DNA of 62,484 bases from an uncultured Prevotella sp. (GTDB taxonomy: Bacteria; Bacteroidota; Bacteroidia; Bacteroidales; Bacteroidaceae): contig CAMUYR010000017.1 in the NCBI GenBank assembly GCA_947164965.1, forward strand, positions 1 to 62,484. Direction: 5' to 3'. The notes under the pieces were generated by a model. The model saw nothing but the letters and a program-made list of their open reading frames with translations. It searched no databases and was not told the origin of the DNA. Positions 8,699-15,530 of this stretch are shown here, one piece after another. Position numbers and translations under genes: made by a program. How positions within the stretch are numbered: position 1 is the first letter of the stretch; each line of letters begins with the position of its first letter.

Positions 8699-9369
8699 TT
8701 GTAACTATCCATTAATCATTTTACTTCAACAGTCCCAGCACTGTGTCTGGTGTCGCTGTCAATTTCGTGACAGCACACAGTCCATTACCCATGTCTTTCA
8801 CACTCGCGCCAAGCAGATAGACAGAGTCGTCGATAATAAGGAAACGATCATGGTTCTTGTGTGGCAGTTGCACGAACTTCACCTCTTCATATTGTGTATT
8901 GTGCTTCTCCAAATCCGTTAAGAAATCCTTTGTAAAGCGTGAGTGAATGGTGGCCGAAACGCCCTTTCCACGTTTTATCAGCAACGAGAGCACGCGATCA
9001 TCAACAAAGTTGTCAATCAATTCAATCCGCTTCTTTGCACTCCTCACCAAGTCTGACACAAAAGCCCACGCATCCCATACGCAACCCGTTTGGAATATCT
9101 GCTCTGGCAGAAGTTTGGGCAAACTATCTTCCATCTTTGTAAGGATATGCTCAATCTTCTCGTCCGTTTCCAACTGATGCTGTTCTATATGAAGGACTTT
9201 TTGAAACAAGATGGCATTGTTCTCCATTATCTGATGGGCAGCAGTAAACACTCGCATGATACGGATATTCATTTCTATTGCCGTATCAGAGCCCAGTACG
9301 CTACTCAGCATGCCTATGCCTTCACGTGTAAACGCATAAGGAAGCTTTCTCGTACCTCACCAACTTGAT

Positions 9370-9384
9370 GTCGCATTTTGCGAC
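9370..9384. repeat. GTCGC palindrome, copy 1 (in ORF6N gene)
   Basis: GTCGCATTTTGCGAC, a 15-mer with 6-bp arms. The minus-strand codons read S-Q-N-A-T. Confidence 0.7.
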
Positions 9385-9423
9385 TTCAAGATTCCATTCG
9401 ACTGATTATCAGATTGTTTTGCG

Positions 9424-9438
9424 GTCGCAATTTGCGAC
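9424..9438. repeat. GTCGC palindrome, copy 2
   Basis: GTCGCAATTTGCGAC, a 15-mer with perfect 7-bp arms, in the same codon frame as copy 1 (S-Q-I-A-T). Confidence 0.7.
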
Positions 9439-9626
9439 TTCAAGATGTTCCACTCCTCTTTGGTAAGCTGGAACATAAAATCATCAGGGAAACGTTTAAT
9501 ATTACGTTTTACCTGTTCATTAAGACGTTTATTTTGGACTCCATAGAGCATGGCCAAGTCGAAGTCAACCATTACCTTTTGGCCTCTGATAATGCGAATT
9601 AGGCTCTCGATATTTATATTCTTGCG

Positions 9627-9641
9627 GTCACAATTTGTGAC
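9627..9641. repeat. GTCGC palindrome, copy 3 (arms co-changed)
   Basis: GTCACAATTTGTGAC. Both arms differ from copy 2 at the paired position, so the palindrome is kept. It is read in another codon frame (V-T-N-C-D). Confidence 0.7.
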
Positions 9642-9683
9642 TGCAAGTTGCTGTTTTCCATTTGCATCCACCTTAACTAACTG

Positions 9684-9698
9684 GTCGCTATTTGCGAC
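9684..9698. repeat. GTCGC palindrome, copy 4
   Basis: GTCGCTATTTGCGAC, with one extra G-C pair outside each arm. It is read in the frame of copy 3 (V-A-N-S-D). Confidence 0.7.
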
Positions 9699-9833
9699 CG
9701 GTTCTTGACTCAGTTCTGTCTTCTTTTGCTTCTTAGCCATTGTTTCAACTTTTCTGCAAAGTTACGAATTCTTTTCGAGGACACAACGATTTGCCACAAA
9801 TTTATACATCTTTTAAGAGATAGCACCTAATGC

Positions 9834-9881
9834 AGCGCGTCGACAGCGGGGCGCGTCGCCGCGTCGGCGCGGCAGCGCATC
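9834..9881. repeat. GC-rich 8-bp array, left
   Basis: Six in-register octamers: AGCGCGTC, GACAGCGG, GGCGCGTC, GCCGCGTC, GGCGCGGC, AGCGCATC. It is in inverted orientation to 10073-10104; the exact shared inverted 16-mer is 9850-9865 against 10073-10088. Confidence 0.7.
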
Positions 9882-9995
9882 ATTTGACTTCGTCGAATTC
9901 CGTCACTCGGCATAGTTCAAGCAAGCTTTACTCTGCTCTCATTGCTCTGTCATTTGGATTTTCAGTTTGAAGTAGTTGCATAAACCTCTATTTTA

Positions 9996-10025
9996 AATTA
10001 TTATATATTATAATATATAATAATT
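9996..10025. repeat. 30-bp perfect AT-only palindrome
   Basis: The sequence from AATTATTATATATTA onward equals its own reverse complement over 30 bp with no spacer. It is a candidate cruciform between the two GC-rich arrays. Confidence 0.75.
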
Positions 10026-10072
10026 ATATATAAGATACAAGACTATGTTGATGCGTGTTCGATTTTCGAAAA

Positions 10073-10104
10073 GACGCGGCGACGCGCCGACGCGCTGACG
10101 CGGC
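10073..10104. repeat. GC-rich 8-bp array, right (GACGCGNN x4)
   Basis: Four in-register octamers: GACGCGGC, GACGCGCC, GACGCGCT, GACGCGGC. Confidence 0.8.
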
Positions 10105-10148
10105 TCACAAAAATTCTTCAAATTAATCGAAAATAATTGGGGAAAAGT

Positions 10149-10180
10149 CTTGTTTCTTATCTGAATTTTTTGTACCTTTG
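10149..10180 (+). promoter_or_regulatory. promoter of the HU-like gene
   Basis: CTTG at 10149-10152, 20 bp, then TACCTTTG at 10173-10180. It implies a 5' leader of about 200 nt. Confidence 0.65.
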
Positions 10181-10340
10181 CAGTGTCAAATGATAGAGGT
10201 GGAGAGACGGCTCATTAAGTGGAAAAATTGCGAGATTTAAATCTAGAAATTGCGCGCATTAATGGTAGCAATATTTTTCCTTAATAGTGCTGGAACGAAG
10301 CGGAATCAGGCGACAGAGAGACTACTAACAAAAAATTTTA

Positions 10341-10382
10341 CATTAAACATTAAACATTAAACATTAACCATTAAACATTAAA
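10341..10382 (+). repeat. CATTAAA tandem array, 6 units
   Basis: Six 7-bp units (one is CATTAAC) end 4 bases before the HU-gene start codon. Confidence 0.85.
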
Positions 10383-10386
10383 AACT

Positions 10387-10920
10387 ATGGCTATTAAAGT
10401 AATTGCACAACGACGTGAAGTTAAATTGGGTAAGAAACCTGGCATGAAGTTCGTGATGCGCCCCGACCTCTACATTCCCATCCAGGAGAAGAAGGTGTTC
10501 AGCGAGGCTGCTACCCACAGCGGTATCTCCGCAGGTGTCATCAAGGCGGCTTGGGATGCCGCTGGCGAGGTCATCAAGACGTGGGCAACCGAAGGTCACA
10601 GCGTACCTCTGCCCGGTCTGGGAACGATGCGATTTGGTGTTCGCTCGAAGGCGGTTGAGGATCTGGAGGACGTGAAGACCAACCTGATCAGTGTGCGCCG
10701 CATCATCTTCACTCCTAACGTGGACGTGAAGGACGAGCTGAAGAACACCTCGATTCAGATTACCTGCCTGGACGAGGAGGGCAACGTGCTGAAGCGCGTG
10801 ACTAGCGGCGACAGCGGCGATGTGGAGGACCCTGATGCCTCCCCTAACCCCTCCGAAGGAGGGGGAAGTAATCCTACTCCTTCAACCAACAACGGTGATG
10901 AGCCAGGCGAAGGCGATTAA
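10387..10920 (+). CDS. HU/IHF-like DNA-binding protein
   Basis: In this 177-residue protein, residues 1-120 form the HU-like fold of the Bacteroidota HU-HIG type (FVMRPDLYIPIQEKKVFSEA; helix VIKAAWDAAGEVIKTWATEG; PGLGTMRFGVRSKAV). The C-terminal 40 residues are a low-complexity acidic tail rich in Gly, Asp, Pro and Ser. Part of the tail (SPNPSEGGGS) is encoded by a 17-bp palindrome at 10848-10864 that also occurs in the thioesterase gene. A hairpin and a 32-residue small protein follow, an arrangement common in this phylum. The function is nucleoid binding by family; its targets are unknown. Confidence 0.85.
   Translation: MAIKVIAQRREVKLGKKPGMKFVMRPDLYIPIQEKKVFSEAATHSGISAGVIKAAWDAAGEVIKTWATEGHSVPLPGLGTMRFGVRSKAVEDLEDVKTNLISVRRIIFTPNVDVKDELKNTSIQITCLDEEGNVLKRVTSGDSGDVEDPDASPNPSEGGGSNPTPSTNNGDEPGEGD
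10848..10864. repeat. CCCCTCCGAAGGAGGGG palindrome in coding sequence
   Basis: This 17-bp palindrome is in frame in the HU-like gene. The identical 17-mer, same orientation to the gene, lies in the thioesterase gene at 55453-55469. Confidence 0.8.
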
Positions 10921-10947
10921 AGAGTGCGCCTGCGGGCACCACTCTTT
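10919..10947 (+). terminator. hairpin between the HU-like and small-protein genes
   Basis: The stem AAAGAGTG / CACTCTTT begins in the stop codon of the HU-like gene. The following sequence has only three T, so it may be a leaky terminator or an mRNA end-stabiliser. Confidence 0.5.
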
Positions 10948-10948
10948 A

Positions 10949-10969
10949 CATTAAACATTAAACATTAAA
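10949..10969 (+). repeat. CATTAAA tandem array, 3 units
   Basis: Three units of the same heptamer as upstream of the HU-like gene, 2 bases before the start codon at 10972. Confidence 0.85.
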
Positions 10970-10971
10970 AA

Positions 10972-11070
10972 ATGAAGAAGAATAGACTGATAGAGATTGT
11001 GGTGAAGATGGTAGTAGCCGCACTCACCGCCTTCCTGACGGCACTCACCACTACGAGTTCTTTGACCTAA
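10972..11070 (+). CDS. smalltalk-like small membrane protein (32 aa)
   Basis: The peptide starts MKKNRLIEIVVKMVV, continues as one hydrophobic helix (about residues 8-26) and ends TTTSSLT. It matches, as I recall, the Bacteroidota small proteins named smalltalk, found after HU-like genes and often before a phage-type amidase. No amidase follows here; the next gene is a decayed sensor kinase. The start is fixed by the CATTAAA leader. Its function is unknown. Confidence 0.6.
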   Translation: MKKNRLIEIVVKMVVAALTAFLTALTTTSSLT

Positions 11071-11135
11071 AGGTACAAAGCGTACTAAAGAAACGATTAG
11101 CGCAGGGTACGGACCGATTTATCTCTAAATGATTA

Positions 11136-11173
11136 GCCGCCGGCAGGCTCTGTAAAAGGAACTTGTCGGCGGC
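11136..11173. repeat. GC-rich imperfect inverted repeat
   Basis: GCCGCCGGCA (11136-11145) pairs with TGTCGGCGGC (11164-11173) at nine of ten positions. There is no T-run, so it is not a clear terminator. Confidence 0.45.
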
Positions 11174-11232
11174 CGCTATGTCATATTTCGCTACTGTTTT
11201 TTCGGGTAAATGTAGAAAAAAAGGGGAATTTT

Positions 11233-11264
11233 CTTGCTGTTTTAATTCATTATTTGTAACTTTG
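11233..11264 (+). promoter_or_regulatory. promoter of the decayed kinase gene
   Basis: CTTG at 11233-11236, 20 bp, TAACTTTG at 11257-11264. The ATG follows 5 bases later. Confidence 0.6.
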
Positions 11265-11269
11265 CAGCA

Positions 11270-12021
11270 ATGAAGCGACTGACAGAGAACCAATCAAGGA
11301 ATTCGCTGACCACACGAATCGTAGTGTAGGTGGTTGGATTTGTGTCTGTGCTCTTCGTTTCATCACTCTTTATCATGTTCCATTATGCGCGTCAATCTAT
11401 TTACCAGGAGGCAATGGAAAAGGCGCGTCAGACGCTGCGCACCACTGAGCTTCGCATCGACAACGCCCTGAGTGAGGTAGAGACGGCAACGCGCAGCATG
11501 CACTGGACCATAGAGAAGCGTCTGGACAAGCCTGAAATCATGGACAGCCTCTGCCGACAGCTGGTAGCCACCAACCCGCATATCCAGGGTTGTGCCATTG
11601 CCTTCGAGCCAGGCTTCTATCCCAAATATGGCACCTATTACGGTGTGTATGCCTACCGCAGCATTTAGACAGTCATGTTGACGACACGCAGACCGTCAAG
11701 ACCAACAGACACCATCTGCTTATTGTACTCACCGAGTTGCTCTTCAATGGTCTGCATTTCACGAAGGAAGGCTGTGTCACCATGCGGATAGATGCCACCG
11801 ACGACGCCATACTATTCGCCATAGAGGATACGGGTCCTGGCATCCCTGCAGACAAGGCCGATTTCATATTTGAGAAATTTACCAAGATTGACATGTTCAC
11901 TGAGGGTCTCGGACTCGGTTTGTTCCTCTGTCAGCGCGTCGTTCAGCTGATGGGTGGCACACTCAAACTTGACACCAAAAACACTACTGGTAGCCGTTTC
12001 ATTTTGGAACTGCCGCTTTAA
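11270..12021 (+). pseudogene. Cache sensor histidine kinase remnant, internally deleted
   Basis: ATG 11270 opens a kinase N-terminus with a TAG at codon 20 (11327-11329). It then reads through a membrane helix and the start of a periplasmic Cache domain (IYQEAMEKARQTLRTTELRI; CAIAFEPGFYPKYGTYY) to a stop at 11666-11668. About 11672 onward, in another frame, is the ATPase domain (LTELLFNGLHFTKEG, DTGPGIPADK, GLGLGLFLCQRVVQLMGG). The second half of the sensor, HAMP and His-box regions are gone. It is related to the intact kinases at 21076-24368. The promoter is still intact. Confidence 0.85.
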
Positions 12022-12064
12022 CTGTAGAATTATGCAACACAATGCGAATATTTCCTCTATTTAA

Positions 12065-12096
12065 TTTGGTAGTTTGCCAAATTATTCCTAACTTTG
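12065..12096 (+). promoter_or_regulatory. promoter of an orphan short transcript
   Basis: TTTG at 12065-12068, 20 bp, TAACTTTG at 12089-12096. It is one of the best promoter matches in the window and no gene follows. Confidence 0.6.
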
Positions 12097-12102
12097 CACT
12101 CG

Positions 12103-12263
12103 CTTAAAGGCAACTAAAACAGATTAATAATGGAATGTTTTCCACGAATCGAAATACATATCATGAAGTACTAGGAAGTGACCTGGTACATAATTCGCTA
12201 ATTAACCAGATTATATTTATTTAATGGTTTGAAACTCGCAGGCTGTGAAGCCCGCGAGTTTTT
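12103..12263 (+). ncRNA. candidate non-coding RNA of about 160 nt
   Basis: A consensus promoter and a strong terminator hairpin with a T-run bound this segment. Its longest start-to-stop frame is 14 codons. It could be a small RNA or the leader of a deleted gene. It is convergent with the GH43 gene, whose stop is 5 bp from the T-run. No homology is recognised. Confidence 0.4.
12232..12263 (+). terminator. rho-independent terminator
   Basis: The stem AAACTCGC / GCGAGTTT extends inward with GGCT / AGCC around a GTGA loop and is followed by TTTTT on the + strand. The minus strand has no T-run, so the orientation is +. Confidence 0.8.
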
Positions 12264-12267
12264 CAAT

Positions 12268-13941
12268 TTAGTTGAATGTGAAGACGAGATCGCTGAGGGT
12301 GCAGAGCGACTTCTCCTTGGTGTCTGACTTGAACAGCAGGAAGATGGCGTGCTTGCCAGCAAGACCGTTTTCTTTGGCTTCATTGCTGATACCTATTGCC
12401 ATCGTCCTGATTTCCTTTGGCATATCAGCCTTCAGGCCTATCTCTCCAATCTTCTTACCGCCTTGTGAGGTCCAGGGACGATCCATCATCACTTCGATTG
12501 TGCCATCGATACCCTCAGGGATGAGGTTCACGCAGAGCATCAGATTATCCTTGGTCTCCAAACGCTTGGCATCGAAGTTGAAGTACTTATAGCCAACGAT
12601 AGAGCCATCGGTATTGTTGACAACGAGGTTGGTGTTGTTCTTCAGATCGTAGGGCTCTGAGAAGTTGGAATCGGTACCATACGACGATGCCACATAAGAG
12701 CCGTAGAACGTGTTGTTAGGCCACTCGTGAACAGCCACCTTAGGACCAGTGAGCCAGCAGGCCACACCAGCAGAACGACGCTCGAAGGGGTTGAGACCAT
12801 CGAGGGCAAAGCCGTTGGAATTGTATTCGCCCTCGCTGATAAGCACCTTGCCACCAGCACCCTTTTCAACCTGCACGGTGATGGGTGCCACCATAGCCTG
12901 GCGGGCATATTCATCGGTACCCGTCTGACGATGATAGAACACATACCACTGGTCTTTAATCTGACAGATGCTGCCGTGCGTGTTGCCATCGATGACGGCA
13001 GAAGCAATGGTGTCGCCCTGCTCATTCACCTCACGGGCACGTCCGTCGATGATGGTGCCGCCATAGGTCCATGGGCCCAGAGGATGGTCGCTATACGCAT
13101 AGGCGAGCGTATAATTAGAGGAAGGCAGACCAAACTCGCCATCGGCAGTAAAGCGGCTGTAGATGAACACATACTTATCCTGAATCTTGCGGATGCTGGA
13201 AGCCTCGAAGAAACGGAACACGTTGCCTGGCTGTTCCTTGAAACCAGGTATCATGCCATCGACCACCTTAGTGCCAGGCATGGGCGTACACATCGTGGCA
13301 GGATCAATCTCGGCAGCCATCGAGTGGCCAAAGCCCCAATAGCCGTATATCTTGCCATCATCGTCGACAAAGACAGCGGGGTCGAAACCATAGATGCCAG
13401 TGACCTGATTGGGGTCGTCATCCTTCCAGTTACACACCTCGAAAGGTCCGTCAGGACGGTCGCTCTTGGCGATGAGTCCGTTGCGATAGCCCGTCTGGTC
13501 GTTGGGGAACAGATAGTAGGTCTTCTTGCCTGTGCTGTCAGTAACCAGCGTCACGTCAGGAGCATAGAGCACATCAGCCGTCTTGGCTGTATCGAAGGGC
13601 TCGCCCTTGGCATTCTTGTCGACCACGAGGATGACGCCATCGTAGCGCCAGTTGTTGAGACTGTCGACAGAGGCAGACCACACAACCTGGTCGCGTCCGC
13701 AATAGGCAGTAATCAGATTATCGTGCGAACCATAGACGTAGACACGATACTTGCCTGGATTATCAGGGTCTTCAAACACGTAAGGCTCGCCATCGGGAAT
13801 GTGTTCCCAAAGAGGCATGTACGGATTGCCTTGGGTTGATAGTTCCGTTTGTTCAGCCTGTGACTGAGAGGCACAGGAAAAGGTCATGAAAGCCAGGGGC
13901 AGCATGGCCGTAAGAGTAGTCAAAATTTTCATTGTTCTCAT
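12268..13941 (-). CDS. glycoside hydrolase family 43 lipoprotein
   Basis: The 557-residue protein has a lipoprotein signal (TFSCAS), so it is probably anchored in the outer membrane or periplasm. A five-bladed GH43 domain follows: PYMPLWEHIPDGEPYVFEDP near the first blade, GFDPAVFVDDDGKIYGYWG in the second and EASSIRKIQDKYVFIYSR carrying the likely general-acid Glu. HGSICQIKDQWYVFYHRQTG is a later blade. The C-terminal 150 residues are a beta-rich accessory region. GH43 enzymes release arabinose or xylose from plant polymers; the sugar is not decided by sequence alone. It is the last gene of the susC-susD operon, 20 bp after susD. Confidence 0.85.
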   Translation of the reverse strand: MRTMKILTTLTAMLPLAFMTFSCASQSQAEQTELSTQGNPYMPLWEHIPDGEPYVFEDPDNPGKYRVYVYGSHDNLITAYCGRDQVVWSASVDSLNNWRYDGVILVVDKNAKGEPFDTAKTADVLYAPDVTLVTDSTGKKTYYLFPNDQTGYRNGLIAKSDRPDGPFEVCNWKDDDPNQVTGIYGFDPAVFVDDDGKIYGYWGFGHSMAAEIDPATMCTPMPGTKVVDGMIPGFKEQPGNVFRFFEASSIRKIQDKYVFIYSRFTADGEFGLPSSNYTLAYAYSDHPLGPWTYGGTIIDGRAREVNEQGDTIASAVIDGNTHGSICQIKDQWYVFYHRQTGTDEYARQAMVAPITVQVEKGAGGKVLISEGEYNSNGFALDGLNPFERRSAGVACWLTGPKVAVHEWPNNTFYGSYVASSYGTDSNFSEPYDLKNNTNLVVNNTDGSIVGYKYFNFDAKRLETKDNLMLCVNLIPEGIDGTIEVMMDRPWTSQGGKKIGEIGLKADMPKEIRTMAIGISNEAKENGLAGKHAIFLLFKSDTKEKSLCTLSDLVFTFN

Positions 13942-13961
13942 ATACTATATTATAATAATGA

Positions 13962-15518
13962 TTAGTAACCAGGGTTTTGGGTGAGGTTTTTGTTGAGTGC
14001 ACGCACATCGGCAGGAATGGGGAATACGGTGGTATGTCCGTCAGACTCGTCGATGGCACCAGGACCTTCATATAACGACTTGTAGCGATGGAAGCGGATG
14101 AGGTCAGGACGACGCCAACCCTCCCAGCAGAGCTCCAGCAGACGCTCGTCGAGAATATTGTCGAGAGTGCACGGACGCGACTTGCTGGTAGAACGCGAGC
14201 GCACGGCATTGAAATCGTCGCTGCCGTCTTCGCCCAGTCGCACCTTACACTCAGCACGCATCAGCAACACGTCGGCGTAGCGGAAGAGCACGATATCATT
14301 GTCGACAAGCTTGCCGTCCTTCGTAGAGTTCTTGTCGAACTCATACTTGTACATACGGGCACCAGCCGTCTCAAGATAAGGCGAGCCACTGAGGTCGGGC
14401 AACACCTTGTCAGGCGCATAGACCAATGGTTTGCCTGTACGATCGGTGACGGTTTTACCTTCTGGGGTATAGACTTTTTCGTAGTGATAGCAGTCGTAGA
14501 AACGAGGATCGATATCGTCAGGATAGCCAAACACCTTCAGCGTCTGCAGCGTAGCACACGTACCATTCTCACCACCATAGCCATAGGCACTGGCATGACG
14601 GTAGTGGAGGGAGCGCACGATGTTCTGCTGCTGGTTGGTGAAGAGATTCTTGTTCATAGGAATGGTGAAGATATTCTCGCTGGAGTTCTGGTTATAGACC
14701 AGGAAATTGCTCTTGTAAAGGGATTCGAGACTATAATCCATCTCACAGATATCGTCGCAAAATCCGATACAATCCTGCCAACGGGGTGTACCTGTATAGA
14801 CCTCGGCACCAAGCATGAGCTTAGCCAGCACGAAATAAGCTACAGGTTGAGTGATGCGTCCATAGTAGTCACCCTCGCGCGTACTTTTCTCTTCGGGTAG
14901 GAACAACACGGTTTTCATGAGTTCGTCTTCGCAAAACTCAAACACACGCTTGCGGCTCTCACGCGTCACCTCGTTCATCGATATGCTGTTGTCTGTAACC
15001 AATGGCACGTCGCCAAAGAGGTCGAGCAGATACCAGTAATACATGGCTCTGAGGGCACGTACTTCAGCCTGCCATTCCAGATAGCTGTCTCCTGCCAGCT
15101 CCTTATGGTCCTCGAGCGTTTCGAGCGACTTATTGCAAAGGGCCACCACCTTATAGAGATAAAGCCACGCATTCTTAGGCAGGTCGTGACCCGCCGACCA
15201 TGAGTGCTCATACATAGCCTGCCACAAGCCACCGTCGTACCAGTCGCCACCACGCAGGGGTATCATGGCTTCGTCGCTACCAAAGGTCTGCAGGTCATAA
15301 ACACCACGAATGGTACCCTGCAGGCCCTGCCCCTCGTCGTAACCTCCGATGTAGTTATACAGCGTGGCAACGGTATTGAGATAGAGTGCTTCGTGACTGG
15401 TGTAAGCCTCAGCTTCAGGTATCTGGTCGCGTGGCTGTTCATCGAGAGAGCATGACGAAAGCAGCATGCCACATGACAAGATCATGATAAGAATAAAGAT
15501 ATTAACCGTTCGTTTCAT
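13962..15518 (-). CDS. SusD/RagB-family glycan-binding lipoprotein
   Basis: The 518-residue protein has a lipoprotein signal (LLSSCSLDEQP) and SusD-type helical content, including the tetratricopeptide-like region WQAEVRALRAMYYWYLLDLF. The C-terminal part RLLELCWEGWRRPDLIRF and ending FPIPADVRALNKNLTQNPGY are characteristic. It acts at the cell surface as the lid that delivers oligosaccharides to the SusC partner. It lies between susC (12 bp upstream) and the GH43 gene, so the three form one polysaccharide utilization operon. Confidence 0.95.
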   Translation of the reverse strand: MKRTVNIFILIMILSCGMLLSSCSLDEQPRDQIPEAEAYTSHEALYLNTVATLYNYIGGYDEGQGLQGTIRGVYDLQTFGSDEAMIPLRGGDWYDGGLWQAMYEHSWSAGHDLPKNAWLYLYKVVALCNKSLETLEDHKELAGDSYLEWQAEVRALRAMYYWYLLDLFGDVPLVTDNSISMNEVTRESRKRVFEFCEDELMKTVLFLPEEKSTREGDYYGRITQPVAYFVLAKLMLGAEVYTGTPRWQDCIGFCDDICEMDYSLESLYKSNFLVYNQNSSENIFTIPMNKNLFTNQQQNIVRSLHYRHASAYGYGGENGTCATLQTLKVFGYPDDIDPRFYDCYHYEKVYTPEGKTVTDRTGKPLVYAPDKVLPDLSGSPYLETAGARMYKYEFDKNSTKDGKLVDNDIVLFRYADVLLMRAECKVRLGEDGSDDFNAVRSRSTSKSRPCTLDNILDERLLELCWEGWRRPDLIRFHRYKSLYEGPGAIDESDGHTTVFPIPADVRALNKNLTQNPGY

Positions 15519-15530
15519 AATGTTTGCTGC

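Larger units (their letters stand above)
8721..9740 (-). pseudogene. ORF6N-domain protein with one in-frame stop
   Basis: The N-terminal part (about residues 45-97) is an ORF6N DNA-binding domain of phage origin (LIRIIRGQKVMVDFDLAMLY, KRLNEQVKRNIKRFPDDFMF). Reading continues in the same frame through TGA at 9359-9357 (SSW-stop-GTRKLPYAFT) into the conserved second half (MLSSVLGSDTAIEMNIRIMR; HDRFLIIDDSVYLLGASVKD, a PLD-like motif). Family members have SSWGG here, so one GGA-to-TGA change explains the break. Full length would be 339 residues. A restart at ATG 9311 could give a C-terminal fragment. Four 15-bp palindromes lie inside the gene. It is probably co-transcribed with the restriction-modification gene. 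Confidence 0.8.
9741..10386. other. 646-bp intergenic region with structured repeats
   Basis: No credible ORF is present. From left to right it holds a GC-rich octamer array (9834-9881), an AT-rich segment with a 30-bp perfect palindrome (9996-10025), a second octamer array in opposite orientation (10073-10104), the HU-gene promoter (10149-10180), a leader of about 200 nt, and a CATTAAA array (10341-10382). Confidence 0.7.

Noticed and set aside
9996..10025. replication origin
   Set aside because: The palindrome and AT-rich tract suggest melting, but there is no dnaA-box cluster, dnaA gene or other origin neighbour.
11590..12021. separate 143-residue histidine kinase ATPase gene
   Set aside because: It is the 3' part of the internally deleted kinase pseudogene; no promoter or proper start of its own.
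12727..13839. 370-codon open frame on the + strand
   Set aside because: It is antisense to the GH43 gene, follows its codon structure and has no family features or promoter.
14088..14900. 270-codon open frame on the + strand
   Set aside because: It is antisense to susD; the susD product is complete and recognisable.
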